DNA of 64,000 nucleotides, from assembly GCF_021234875.1 (NCBI RefSeq), contig NZ_JAJQVM010000016.1:1-64000 (forward strand). Reading direction: 5' to 3'. Source of the DNA: Marinibactrum halimedae (GTDB lineage Bacteria; Pseudomonadota; Gammaproteobacteria; Pseudomonadales; Cellvibrionaceae). Position 1 is the first letter of the stretch. Each line of letters opens with the position of its first letter. Position numbers and translations under genes: made by a program. The notes beneath the pieces are model-generated. The model made no database searches and was not told the origin of the DNA. It was given only the letters and a program-made list of their open reading frames with translations. Below, piece after piece: positions 1 through 8,033 of this stretch.

Positions 1-126
1 TGTATCGTTAAAAGAGGGTTGGATTAAAGTTCATTACCCTAACGGGTAGTTAAATGAACCGCCCTGTGCGGACCCGCATGCAGGGTGGTGTGGGGAGGGC
101 TGGCTAGATACCAGCCCTTACCCGAT
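1..126 (+). mobile_element. 3' end of a group II intron (probably class C, attC-inserted)
   Basis: This looks like the last part of a group II intron running in from the left edge. Positions 56-89 fold as a domain V hairpin: the arms around ACCGCCCTG and CAGGGTGGT pair, with a GCG/CGC tip. It contains a CGC triad, which is typical of class C introns. Positions 97-103 (GGGCTGG) and 111-117 (CCAGCCC) form a domain VI stem followed by TTAC and an end near CCCGAT. The base after the end continues as TAAGC, the remainder of the attC core expected for the neighbouring cassette. The intron reads opposite to the cassette genes, as described for class C introns that target attC sites. The 5' part is outside the window and the exact 3' boundary is uncertain by one or two bases. 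Confidence 0.7.
2..49 (+). CDS. Possible C-terminal tail of the intron-encoded reverse transcriptase (partial)
   Basis: A short open frame enters from the left edge and ends at a TAG just before domain V. This is where the open reading frame of a group II intron protein usually stops. Only about 15 residues are visible, ending in HYPNG, so identity rests on position alone. Confidence 0.3.
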   Translation, partial: VSLKEGWIKVHYPNG

Positions 127-467
127 TAAGCATTTTTTACCTTGTTTAGAACAATAGTGCCAACACCAATTATTTTACTACCTTCTCGGATGCCGAATTG
201 CTGACCTATAGGAAAGCGACCTTTTGAGCATTTTAGTAAGTTTGGAGATAGCACAATTTTACATGCTGCACATTGACCGGGATGAACTTGACCACTTTCA
301 AAAATGTAGTGAGCATCCCAATCGGTAGAATCAACGTCATTAATATGCCAAAAGAATTGCCCGCAATATCCGTCAAAGACAGCAGATGACCTACCACCAA
401 ATTCTGTTTCTATTAAATAGACGTTCGCTTCTAAGTGAAAATCTTTAAATGTAGTGAAATCTTCCAT
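126..467 (-). CDS. Cassette gene: EF-Tu domain III-like protein
   Basis: A 113-residue protein whose whole length resembles the third (beta-barrel) domain of elongation factor Tu. Near residue 23 it has EFGGRSSAVFDGYCGQF, matching the GGR...GYRPQF region of EF-Tu. Near the C-terminus FGIREGSKIIGVGTIV matches the FAIREGGRTVGAG signature. No GTPase domain is present and the ATG start is intact, so this is a stand-alone domain rather than a truncated tuf gene. The start lies 3-4 bases after the GTTAAGC core of an attC site, and the stop overlaps the attC half-site split by the group II intron. These are the positions expected of an integron cassette gene. Cellular role unknown; binding RNA or a translation partner is only a guess from the fold. 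Confidence 0.75.
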   Translation of the reverse strand: MEDFTTFKDFHLEANVYLIETEFGGRSSAVFDGYCGQFFWHINDVDSTDWDAHYIFESGQVHPGQCAACKIVLSPNLLKCSKGRFPIGQQFGIREGSKIIGVGTIVLNKVKNA

Positions 468-470
468 AGT

Positions 471-560
471 GCTTAACGCCCCGCACAGGGGCAGACAAAA
501 AAGCGCAGCGTTTTGGCTGTCCCAGCGACCAACGGGAGCGATTGCTGCGGCTTGTTATGC
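471..560 (-). mobile_element. Integron attC recombination site (A)
   Basis: A 90-bp imperfect palindrome bounded by GCTTAAC on the left and GTTATGC on the right (plus-strand view), with inner arms CCCCGCA and TGCGGC. Read on the minus strand it runs TAACAAGCCGC to GGGGCGTTAAGC, the usual attC form, and cassette genes follow in that direction. It closes the cassette holding the gene at 568-915. About 92% identical by eye to attC site B. Confidence 0.88.
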
Positions 561-567
561 GATTTCT

Positions 568-915
568 CTATGCTGAGCATTCTTGCAACCCAAAGATGAA
601 CAGGATAAACCAAAAATTTGCTATTAGCAGTGAAATTACAACAGCATCTCTAGCAAATTTCGGGATATTTCTATAGCAATATAAATACGCTATTACGGCA
701 AATTCTGAGACCAACCAAATTATAGATAGGTAAAAGAAAGAAACGTGACATTGCAGCTCTGGGATTGTGAATAAGATGTAACCAAACGCAGCTACTCCAC
801 CACCACACATAATAAATAATGCCGCCGTACTAACTGCGTTTCTCCAACCTGTAACGGATGTTGATAACAGTCTGCCCTTTATTTCAGTCATTCTATCCAT
901 TTGGTGATTTCGCAT
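568..915 (-). CDS. Cassette gene: small three-helix membrane protein
   Basis: A hypothetical inner-membrane protein of about 115 residues. I place the start at the ATG inside the GTTATGC core of the upstream attC; a start five codons later is also possible, and the frame is open further upstream inside attC. Three hydrophobic segments are visible: one around VSTAALFIMCGGGVAAF, one from FFYLSIIWL through AVIAYLYCY, and one from VVISLLIANFWF to the C-terminus. The stop lies 8 bases before the next attC site. No family is recognised. Membrane proteins of unknown function are common integron cassette cargo. Confidence 0.7.
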   Translation of the reverse strand: MRNHQMDRMTEIKGRLLSTSVTGWRNAVSTAALFIMCGGGVAAFGYILFTIPELQCHVSFFYLSIIWLVSEFAVIAYLYCYRNIPKFARDAVVISLLIANFWFILFIFGLQECSA

Positions 916-1001
916 AACGCCCCGCACAAGGGCAGACAAATAAGCGCAGCGTTTTGGCTGTCCCAGCGACCAACGGGAGCGATTGATGCGGCTTGTTAAG
1001 T
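912..1001 (-). mobile_element. Integron attC recombination site (B)
   Basis: A 90-bp palindromic element with ends GCATAAC and GTTAAGT (plus-strand view). The internal sequence, including GCGCAGCGTTTTGGCTGTCC, is shared with site A. The GCATAAC end is the exact complement of the GTTATGC core of site A, as expected when both belong to one cassette. It closes the cassette containing the gene at 1017-1274. Confidence 0.88.
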
Positions 1002-1016
1002 GTTGGGCACGGCAGG

Positions 1017-1274
1017 TTATTCATAATAATTGATACCTAATATAAATTCTGGTGCCTGATTGCGAACGAAGTCAGCTTCTACTGCTAGCAGATGAACTTC
1101 ATTATTGATGACTATACGATCAAACAGAGATTTAGCTGCTGTCTTTCTAAACTCGAGGGACATATCAAGGCCATCATCTATCCTGGTGAAAATATCAATT
1201 GCCTTAGCTTCATCACTAGCCACTTCATCAATATTGAAAACGACTATGGCACATCGATTATCTTCCCTGCCCAT
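1017..1274 (-). CDS. Cassette gene: hypothetical 85-residue protein
   Basis: A small, acidic, probably soluble protein of unknown function. Its ATG lies 12 bases after a GTTAAGT core (1287-1293, minus strand), and its stop lies about 16 bases before attC site B, so its placement is that of a cassette gene. No signal peptide, membrane segment or known motif is visible. The C-terminus contains ILGINYYE. Confidence 0.6.
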   Translation of the reverse strand: MGREDNRCAIVVFNIDEVASDEAKAIDIFTRIDDGLDMSLEFRKTAAKSLFDRIVINNEVHLLAVEADFVRNQAPEFILGINYYE

Positions 1275-1286
1275 ATTTAAATTTAC

Positions 1287-1293
1287 ACTTAAC
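1287..1293 (-). other. Core recombination site at the promoter-proximal end of the array (attI or attC half)
   Basis: GTTAAGT on the minus strand is the junction where the first visible cassette begins. To its right there is no 90-bp palindrome like sites A and B, so this may be the attI site or a decayed attC. It marks the end of the recognisable array. Confidence 0.55.
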
Positions 1294-1963
1294 GCTTAGT
1301 AAACGGCACCTGCCGAATTATCTCAAATGATACTGCACATGCCGTGTTATTTTATATTTAAGGTAATAATACGGCATGTGCAGTATATTACCCTATATCG
1401 CATCAGCTACACAGGGCGCTAACATCATGATTTTATTAATATTTTTATAGGACATCAAAATCAATTTAAAATGAACAACAACCGACCAAAATTTAATCAC
1501 GCGAATAAAAAACAACCTCTTGCAGCCTAACCCACCATACTCCCAATAATACTTTTCTCTGTAACTGCATGAAAAACATGACGTTTTTCATTGAGACTCC
1601 TAAAAGGGACTGAATAACACTGCACTTGCTGTTTTTCTCCTCTCTGCGATAACGATCGAAATAGTATCACCTCTTATAAGCCATTCTACCCCCCCTCCTG
1701 ATGCTCAGGTGTATTTCAAAAGCAGCATCGAACCACCGCCCCGCCCTGAGTACACCAAATGCTTTATTCTCCCGCCCAAAAACCAGTCTAACTTGAAATA
1801 ATCCAATATTATATTGTGTTAAATACACACTATTGATGAATTAATTTTGTTAAAATATACTACATATTTACATAGTATGTAATACAGTATGAAATAGTAA
1901 CGAAGTATAAAAAGCACTCAAAAGTCGAAAGAAAACTAATAACCAACCTATATAGGCAGCAAA
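1294..1963. other. Non-coding region between cassette array and kfrA-like gene
   Basis: About 670 bases with no credible gene and no visible integrase. It contains a long inverted repeat (1330-1386), a small palindrome ATGAAAAAC/GTTTTTCAT (1569-1577 and 1583-1591), and an AT-rich stretch before the kfrA-like start. That stretch has dyads TGTGT/ACACA (1815-1829) and imperfect ATACTACATA/TACATAGTAT (around 1857-1883), which could be promoter and operator sequence for the downstream DNA-binding protein. Confidence 0.6.
1330..1386. repeat. Long inverted repeat at the edge of the cassette array
   Basis: The arms ATACTGCACATGCCGT (1330-1345) and ACGGCATGTGCAGTAT (1371-1386) are perfect complements over 16 bp. 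A G-T wobble and five more A-T pairs extend the stem to about 22 bp, leaving a 13-nt loop (1352-1364). There is no following T run, so it is not a simple terminator. It lies about 40 bp from the last recombination core. Confidence 0.85.
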
Positions 1964-3019
1964 ATGGCTCGTGGCGGCATTAACAAAGCGGTTGTACTTA
2001 AGGCTCGGCAGGCTCTGTTAGCCAGAGGGGAAAACCCATCTATTGATGCGGTGCGAGTGGAACTTGGTAATACGGGCTCTAAGTCCACCATTCATCGCTA
2101 TTTGAAAGAGATTGAGGCAGCGGAAACCACACGAATGGACGATGAGTCTTTACTCAGTGAACCCATTCGTACTTTGATTACACAACTGGTGTCACAGTTG
2201 AAGAAAGAGGCGGATACTATCGTCTCTTCAGCACAAGAGGTTGCTGATAATAAAGTAGCAACCATGGAAGCAGCTTTGCTCGAGCAGGCAGCCCATTCGG
2301 AGCGCTTAAGTCAGGAGCGGGACGAACACGCAACGATGATCAACGCCCTCACCTCTCAATTGGATGCCACACAGTTGCGTCTGAACGCCTCCGAAGAAAA
2401 ACGACAAGCGTTAACGCAGTCTTTGGCCGTCTCCACTGAAGAACAGGCTCGGCTGCAGGCCGTTATTGAGGAAAAGCAAAGTCATATTGAATCATTAGAA
2501 GAGAAGCATGTTCATGCTCGTGAAGCATTACAACATTACCGGGAAGCCGTAAAAGCACAACGGGAGCAGGACGCGCGTCAACAAGAGCAACAATTACACA
2601 CGCTGCACCGTGAACGACGACAACTAGCCGAAACCTTATCAGTAAAGCAATCCGAAATGACACAACTCAATCAGGAGAATGCACGCCTTGTAACTGAGTT
2701 ATCAGCGGCTCAGCAACAACTTCAAACGCTAACCGTTCAAGCCAAGACTCTGGCATCTCTACAAATCGAACACGCCACCCTGGCCCAATCCTCAGAGCAC
2801 CTTCAGGTCGAAAGAGACCGACTTGTTTCACAGCTGAAAATCGCACTCACAGAGCAAGAGAATGTTAAATCGGCACATGAAACACTCTCTCTAAGCCACG
2901 CTCGGCTTGAATCGGAAATGGCGGTTAAAACGGAATGGCTGGAAAACATCATGGCAGAGCTTACCCAACTCAAAGCGATGAAATCTGGCACCGAAAATAA
3001 CACGATCGACAAACTGTGA
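1964..3019 (+). CDS. KfrA-like DNA-binding coiled-coil protein
   Basis: A 351-residue protein with an N-terminal KfrA-type DNA-binding domain (about residues 1-75). Typical elements are GGINKAVVLKARQALLARG and a segment with STIHRYLKEIE. A very long, Gln/Glu-rich coiled coil follows over most of residues 75-340. Plasmid KfrA proteins bind repeats upstream of their own gene, multimerise through the coil and help plasmid partition; chromosomal homologues are also known. The AT-rich dyads upstream (about 1815-1883) would suit autoregulation, which is inferred. The gene stands alone between an integron array and prc. It occupies the place where an integron integrase would normally lie, but it shares no feature of a tyrosine recombinase. 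Confidence 0.82.
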   Translation: MARGGINKAVVLKARQALLARGENPSIDAVRVELGNTGSKSTIHRYLKEIEAAETTRMDDESLLSEPIRTLITQLVSQLKKEADTIVSSAQEVADNKVATMEAALLEQAAHSERLSQERDEHATMINALTSQLDATQLRLNASEEKRQALTQSLAVSTEEQARLQAVIEEKQSHIESLEEKHVHAREALQHYREAVKAQREQDARQQEQQLHTLHRERRQLAETLSVKQSEMTQLNQENARLVTELSAAQQQLQTLTVQAKTLASLQIEHATLAQSSEHLQVERDRLVSQLKIALTEQENVKSAHETLSLSHARLESEMAVKTEWLENIMAELTQLKAMKSGTENNTIDKL

Positions 3020-3394
3020 CCTCGTCCAATACACGCTATCATTGAATAAGACATTTTCCGTCCCCAATTGAACTGAAACAATGAGTTACTTGTCCAAGCA
3101 GTGGTTATGACAAAAATGTCTCAAACGGCGTACTGTGTTGAAAAATAAAGCATTTTTCTGCGGTATTCACTGCGATAAGATACATTTTTGAGGACGATAC
3201 TCGAATTTCTGTGTCATATTGTCCGAAGGTGTTGCTACAGCGACCCAGTAGAATGACGGAGTAAATCACAGAAAACGGTTTACTCTATAAAAGACGCATA
3301 TTAAGCGCCATTTACACAACTTTAGTGACAACCGATTGATAGCAACTGGAGCGAATGCACCAGTGAAATTGAGCAAAAATAGGATATTCCATGT
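3020..3394. other. Intergenic region upstream of prc
   Basis: About 375 bases with no supported gene. It should carry the end of the kfrA-like transcript and the prc promoter. A match to the replication-terminator core lies at 3319-3332 (reported separately). No clear terminator with a T run was found. Confidence 0.5.
3319..3332 (-). promoter_or_regulatory. Ter-like replication terminator sequence (speculative)
   Basis: On the minus strand this reads GTTGTCACTAAAGT. It differs at one position from the E. coli Ter core GTTGTAACTAAAGT as I remember it. It gains interest because a probable Tus homologue lies at 52263-53201. One site alone could be chance. Confidence 0.3.
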
Positions 3395-5491
3395 ATGAAA
3401 GCGTTTAAAACCTTGGCGCTTGCGGTTGCGCCACTGGCTTTAGCCTCCCAGTTTACCCTCGCTGCAAGCGAGCCCCTGAAGATGTCAACGTCACAGTCTA
3501 AGACGCTGATTGAAATTATCGACACTCTTTCTAAAAATCACTATCGACTTCAGGGTGTGGATGATTCGCTCTCTGCAAAATACCTGGATAATCTCTTAGA
3601 GCGCCTAGATCCGAATAAGGTGTTCTTTTTCCAATCGGATATCGACCACTTTGAAACCTATCGTCACGAGTTTGATGATCGCTTTAAACGTGGCAACCTA
3701 GACCCGGCCTACACCATCTACAACCGTTTTCGTCAGCGCCTTCAAGACCAGCTAGGCAAGAATATTTCCTTGCTGCAAGACGAAAACATCGTTTTTGATT
3801 TCACCAAAAATGAAGATTTGGCATTGGATCGAGATGAAGTTGAGGTCTGGCCAAAGAGCAAAAAAGAGTACGATGAACTGTGGCGCAAACGCTTGAAATC
3901 AGCGGTATTAAGCTTGGTGCTGTCAGGCAAAACACAACCAGAGGCAAAGAAAACCCTAGAGCGCCGCTACTCCAATCAGCTCAAGCGTGTGGAACAGCAA
4001 GATCAGGAAGACGTTTTCGAAACGTTGGTCAATGCGTTGGCTGAGTTGTACGACCCACATACCAGTTACCTCTCTCCTCGCACCGAAGAAAATTTCAACA
4101 TCAATATGTCTCTCTCATTAGAAGGCATTGGAGCGGTGTTACAAAGTGAAGACGAATTTACCAAAGTTGTTCGCTTGGTGCCTGCCGGGCCTGCGGATAA
4201 ACAAGGTGAACTGAAAGCCGCAGACCGCATTACCGGCGTCGGACAAGGCACAGATGGCGAGATTGAAGATGTCATTGGCTGGCGCTTAGACGAAGTGGTT
4301 GACCTGATTCGCGGAAAAAAAGGCACCTATGTGCGCCTGCAAGTGATTCCATCGGAAAGCAAAACCGAAGAAGGCACCAAAGTGGTCACCATCAAGCGTG
4401 ACAAGGTCAAATTGGAAGAGCAAGCGGCGAAAAAGGCCGTTTTTGATGTGGACGATGGCAGTGGCGAAGTGTACAAGCTGGGGGTAATCGATGTTCCTGC
4501 CTTTTACTTAGACTTTGAAGCCTACCGCAAACGCGACCCCAATTACAAAAGTACAACGCGCGACGTTTACCGCTTATTAAATGAGCTAATGGCCGAAAAT
4601 GTCGACGGTGTCATTTTGGATCTTCGCAGTAACGGCGGCGGCTCATTACAAGAAGCGACTCAATTAACCGATCTATTTATTGATGCAGGCCCCGTGGTAC
4701 AAATTCGCGAGACCAATCAATCCATATCTCGCCAAAGCCGTTCTCGCTCTAAGGCACATTATCGTGGGCCATTAGTGGTGTTGATGAATCGCCTCAGTGC
4801 CAGTGCATCGGAAATTTTTGCTGGAGCCATTCAAGACTATGATCGAGGTCTGATCATCGGTACTCAATCTTTCGGTAAAGGCACCGTGCAATCTTTAACG
4901 CCGGTACACGAAGGGCAACTGAAAATCACCGAATCGAAATTCTATCGGGTTTCTGGTGACAGTACCCAACATCGCGGCGTTGTGCCAGACATCACCATGC
5001 CTCCAATGGTAGACCCAGAAGAAGTGGGTGAAAGTACTTACGACCATGCTCTTGACTGGGACCGCATTCACCCCGTCCGTCACGATAAATACATTGATTT
5101 TAGTGCGATTGTGCCGCAACTGAAATCATTGCACGACAAACGCGTCTCCACCGACCCGGATTTATTGTTCCTGAAGGATCAATTCTCTTTCGCTCAAGAA
5201 AATCGTAATCAAGATCGATTATCGCTGAACCGTAAGCAACGAGAAATGGAAAAAGAGGATCGCGAAAAGGTATTATTGGCGATCGAAAACAAGCGCCGAC
5301 AAGCGAAAGGGTTGGAAGCGTTTGAATCCTTCGATGAAGCCACCGAAGAGGATGAAGACAATAATTCCGCCGTTGGCACCAATAAAATCGAACCCTCCAA
5401 AGACCCGCTGCTGATGGAAGCCGGTTATATTATGGCAGACTACATTCGCCTACAGTTGAAAAACCAAACAGCGAAAGCCGGTGGTATTTAA
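3395..5491 (+). CDS. prc: Tail-specific periplasmic protease Prc
   Basis: A 698-residue C-terminal processing peptidase (family S41) that degrades or trims periplasmic proteins from nonpolar C-termini. It has an N-terminal signal peptide (about residues 1-24, hydrophobic with an LAA-type cleavage). A helical region follows, then a PDZ domain near residues 235-320, then the catalytic domain. The SASASE motif at 468-473 and the FGKGTVQ motif hold the Ser/Lys dyad. Spacing matched to E. coli Prc puts the nucleophile at Ser470 and the base at Lys495. The C-terminal region is long and charged, as in E. coli Prc (about 680 residues). Transcribed alone and closed by a clear terminator. Confidence 0.95.
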   Translation: MKAFKTLALAVAPLALASQFTLAASEPLKMSTSQSKTLIEIIDTLSKNHYRLQGVDDSLSAKYLDNLLERLDPNKVFFFQSDIDHFETYRHEFDDRFKRGNLDPAYTIYNRFRQRLQDQLGKNISLLQDENIVFDFTKNEDLALDRDEVEVWPKSKKEYDELWRKRLKSAVLSLVLSGKTQPEAKKTLERRYSNQLKRVEQQDQEDVFETLVNALAELYDPHTSYLSPRTEENFNINMSLSLEGIGAVLQSEDEFTKVVRLVPAGPADKQGELKAADRITGVGQGTDGEIEDVIGWRLDEVVDLIRGKKGTYVRLQVIPSESKTEEGTKVVTIKRDKVKLEEQAAKKAVFDVDDGSGEVYKLGVIDVPAFYLDFEAYRKRDPNYKSTTRDVYRLLNELMAENVDGVILDLRSNGGGSLQEATQLTDLFIDAGPVVQIRETNQSISRQSRSRSKAHYRGPLVVLMNRLSASASEIFAGAIQDYDRGLIIGTQSFGKGTVQSLTPVHEGQLKITESKFYRVSGDSTQHRGVVPDITMPPMVDPEEVGESTYDHALDWDRIHPVRHDKYIDFSAIVPQLKSLHDKRVSTDPDLLFLKDQFSFAQENRNQDRLSLNRKQREMEKEDREKVLLAIENKRRQAKGLEAFESFDEATEEDEDNNSAVGTNKIEPSKDPLLMEAGYIMADYIRLQLKNQTAKAGGI

Positions 5492-5562
5492 TGAAGGCCT
5501 ATCAGCCACCATTGACGGTTAATGGCGGCTGAGCATTATTATTCGTAACCGTTTGATATTAC

Positions 5563-5588
5563 ATCCCGCGTTATCGCGGGATTTTTTT
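5563..5588 (+). terminator. Rho-independent terminator after prc
   Basis: ATCCCGCG (5563-5570), loop TTAT, CGCGGGAT (5575-5582), followed by a run of seven T. It sits 71 bp after the prc stop and 34 bp before xthA. Confidence 0.92.
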
Positions 5589-5621
5589 ACCTAAAAAGAA
5601 CAACACAGAAAAGGGTTAAAA

Positions 5622-6431
5622 GTGAAAATTGTTTCCTTTAACGTCAACAGCCTTCGTGCACGTTTGCATCAATTAGAAGCTGTTATACGCAAACATTCGC
5701 CAGATTTTATCGGGTTACAAGAGACCAAAGTCCGCGATGAAGAATTCCCATTAGCGGAAATTGAAGCGTTGGGTTACCACCCTATTTATCACGGCCAAAA
5801 AACCCATTACGGTGTTGCCTTACTCTCTAAAGAAACACCCACTCATTCACAAAAAGGCTTTGAGGGCGAAGCCGAAGACGCTCAACGTCGCTTTGTATTA
5901 GGTGAGTTTGATCGCCCCTATGGAAAACTGGTGGTGGCCAATGGTTATTTCCCACAAGGAGAAAACCGCGATCACCCTACCAAATACCCAAATAAAAAAG
6001 CGTTTTACGAAGATTTACAAGCATTGTTAGAGCAGCGCTATTCCCCCAATGACCACATTATTGTAATGGGAGATATGAATATTTCTCCTGAAGATATTGA
6101 TATTGGTATTGGTGAAGACAATCGCAAGCGTTGGCTGCGAACCGGAAAATGCAGCTTTTTGCCAGAAGAGCGAGAATGGTTACAGCGCTTAAAAGATTGG
6201 GGGTTAAGTGACACATACCGTTTGCACTATTCCGGCATGGAACAATTCAGCTGGTTCGATTATCGCTCAAAAGGATTCGATAGAGAGCCCAAACGCGGTT
6301 TACGAATTGACTTAATTATGGCAACCGAAATACTGGCAAAACAGTGCCTAGATGCGGGCATTGATTATGATATTCGCTCACTGGAAAAATCTTCCGACCA
6401 CTGCCCAGTTTGGGCGACTTTTGCAGAATAA
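5622..6431 (+). CDS. xthA: Exodeoxyribonuclease III (AP endonuclease)
   Basis: A 269-residue enzyme of base-excision repair, cutting DNA at abasic sites and removing 3' blocking groups. Catalytic residues fall at the same numbers as in E. coli ExoIII: Asn7, Glu34 (LQETKV), Tyr109 (NGYFPQG), Asp151 and Asn153 ([13 protein letters not shown]). The C-terminal SSDHCPVW motif supplies the Asp-His pair at 259-260. The start is GTG, preceded by AAAGGG at a suitable distance. Single gene between the prc terminator and a binding-protein gene. Confidence 0.96.
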   Translation: MKIVSFNVNSLRARLHQLEAVIRKHSPDFIGLQETKVRDEEFPLAEIEALGYHPIYHGQKTHYGVALLSKETPTHSQKGFEGEAEDAQRRFVLGEFDRPYGKLVVANGYFPQGENRDHPTKYPNKKAFYEDLQALLEQRYSPNDHIIVMGDMNISPEDIDIGIGEDNRKRWLRTGKCSFLPEEREWLQRLKDWGLSDTYRLHYSGMEQFSWFDYRSKGFDREPKRGLRIDLIMATEILAKQCLDAGIDYDIRSLEKSSDHCPVWATFAE

Positions 6432-6453
6432 AACCGGCCTACTCTAAATCCCA

Positions 6454-6511
6454 TGATACGACAGATCAGCATATGTACGACGAAAGTACACGTTCCAAAC
6501 ACGTCGTATCA
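6454..6511. repeat. Nested inverted repeat downstream of xthA
   Basis: TGATACGAC (6454-6462) pairs with GTCGTATCA (6503-6511). Inside it, TGTAC (6474-6478) pairs with GTACA (6486-6490). There is no T run, so it may be an RNA processing structure or a protein-binding dyad rather than a terminator. Confidence 0.55.
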
Positions 6512-6606
6512 ACCAATCATTTTGAATATAATAACCTCATACTGTCATTTTAGGTGTATACGCTTAATTACTATATTTTAGTAAGATACAAGAAAAGACA
6601 TCGCAT

Positions 6607-7551
6607 ATGAGGCAATATTATTTAAAACCTTCATCACGTTTCTCACAGAGGTTTCTTTTTTTAAATCCACTCTCTTTTCTTTCACGCAAAGCCGTTACCG
6701 GTATTTTCTTTTTCGTTTACGTTGCAAGCCAATGTGCTTTCTCTTCAGCTTTTGCTCAAGCATTAAAAATGAGCAACCCAACTTCTGACGATACCTTTCG
6801 AATTTTTTCGAATGAAGAGCCTCCACTGGCGTACTGGGATGAACACCAAAATCTAGTGGGTTACTCGGTTGAAGTAGTCAGGGCAATTCAAAAAGAAATG
6901 GGTGATCAAAGTGACATTATTATTCACCACCCTTGGATACGAGCCTACCGAACCGCCTTGAAAGAGCCCAATGTGGTCATATTCTCTGCTGCAAGAACTC
7001 CAGAACGCGAAAATAAATTTCATTGGATCACCCTCCTCAGTCGAAACTTACTCACGTTTTACACGCTAGAAGAAACGGATTTAGACCTTAAAACAATAGA
7101 TGATTTACACCACATCAACTCTATTGCCGTTTTACGTGGCGGGGTTCGTGAAAAATTCTTAGAAGATCATGGTTTTACCAACCTTACTTCCACCAGTAAT
7201 CATAGCCAAGCACTCAAAATGCTCAGCTCAAAACGAGTGGATGCACTATTACTTTACCCTTCCGGTCTAAGGATATTGAGCAAGCAAAACCACCATGAGA
7301 AAGTGCGCTTTAATGCCCGTTACAGCTTTCGTTTAGGGGATGCTTACCTGGCCATTTCCAAAAAGACACCTCTTCGTCTCGTTCAAAAGTGGCAGAAAGC
7401 GGCACAGACCATCAAAGAAAATGGCACCTTCGAGGTCATTGCGCAACGCTGGCAAGCAAAATTATTAAACGACTATTCCATCGATAGCCATATCCAAGAC
7501 GGTGGTCTTAACCTTTGGAATGAGAAAAACACCGCCCCGGTAATTCAATAA
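6607..7551 (+). CDS. Periplasmic solute-binding protein, family 3-like
   Basis: A 314-residue protein with a long basic N-terminus and a hydrophobic segment (about residues 32-51, GIFFFVYVASQCAFSSAFA) that acts as a signal peptide. The mature part has the order of a bacterial family 3 binding protein: an FRIFSNEEPPLAYWDE opening, then GYSVEVVRAIQ, FHWITLL and IAVLRGGVRE. Family 3 proteins usually bind amino acids or small acids. No ABC transporter genes are adjacent, so this copy may be an orphan binding or sensing protein. The ligand cannot be told. Confidence 0.8.
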   Translation: MRQYYLKPSSRFSQRFLFLNPLSFLSRKAVTGIFFFVYVASQCAFSSAFAQALKMSNPTSDDTFRIFSNEEPPLAYWDEHQNLVGYSVEVVRAIQKEMGDQSDIIIHHPWIRAYRTALKEPNVVIFSAARTPERENKFHWITLLSRNLLTFYTLEETDLDLKTIDDLHHINSIAVLRGGVREKFLEDHGFTNLTSTSNHSQALKMLSSKRVDALLLYPSGLRILSKQNHHEKVRFNARYSFRLGDAYLAISKKTPLRLVQKWQKAAQTIKENGTFEVIAQRWQAKLLNDYSIDSHIQDGGLNLWNEKNTAPVIQ

Positions 7552-7610
7552 TGCAATGAGCATGACATAAAAGTGATCAGCTATGTTGAGTAGTCCTTAT
7601 TTGAAGGGCT

Positions 7611-8033
7611 TTAATATTCTGCTTCATCATGTGTATTTTCAGTATGGTGTCTGCGCTTAACTGCACGTTCTCGTCGGTGCTCTCGATGCACTTTGCGCAA
7701 GGCTTGCATTTTTTCCATTTGCTCCAATGTGAGCACAGAGGCTAACTGAATATCGGTATCCTTACGCACAGCTTTTAGCTCAGTTCTTACATTATCCCGA
7801 GTAGGACGGTGGTTTTCCAAAATCGATTCAACCCGTGCATGGCTACCCTCCAGAATCGCCCTTACCTGCTCCTGTTGTTGCGTATCCAATGCTAATTTCT
7901 CTGTTAAATATTGTGTATGTCGTTCAGGGTTCAACCTGTGTTTGGCTTCAGGGTTACGGTCGTCAGCGAAGGCACTAACAGCGCCTAAAACTAACGTCAA
8001 AACCAGACCCCAATTGCATATTACTAATCTCAT
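7611..8033 (-). CDS. Spy/CpxP-like periplasmic protein
   Basis: A 140-residue protein with a signal peptide (about 1-23, ending SAFA) and a mostly helical mature part. It has two copies of the helix pattern typical of the family: LALDTQQQEQVRAIL and LTLEQMEKMQAL, the latter an LTxxQ motif. It ends in a very basic, His/Arg-rich tail. Spy and CpxP are envelope-stress chaperones or adaptors; this one is divergent and transcribed alone. Chaperone function is inferred from the family. Confidence 0.7.
   Translation of the reverse strand: MRLVICNWGLVLTLVLGAVSAFADDRNPEAKHRLNPERHTQYLTEKLALDTQQQEQVRAILEGSHARVESILENHRPTRDNVRTELKAVRKDTDIQLASVLTLEQMEKMQALRKVHREHRRERAVKRRHHTENTHDEAEY

Noticed and set aside
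1814-1824. TTGTGTTAAAT, close to the XerD half of a dif site
   Set aside because: The XerC half upstream does not match, and the region is AT-rich, so a chance match is likely.
2463-2663. Antisense frame inside the kfrA-like gene, and similar frames antisense to prc, mfd, pepN and others
   Set aside because: They mirror the codon pattern of the real gene, lack ribosome-binding sites and show no recognisable domains.
1964-3019. KfrA-like gene as sign of an integrated plasmid
   Set aside because: No replication or transfer genes are nearby, and KfrA homologues also exist on chromosomes.
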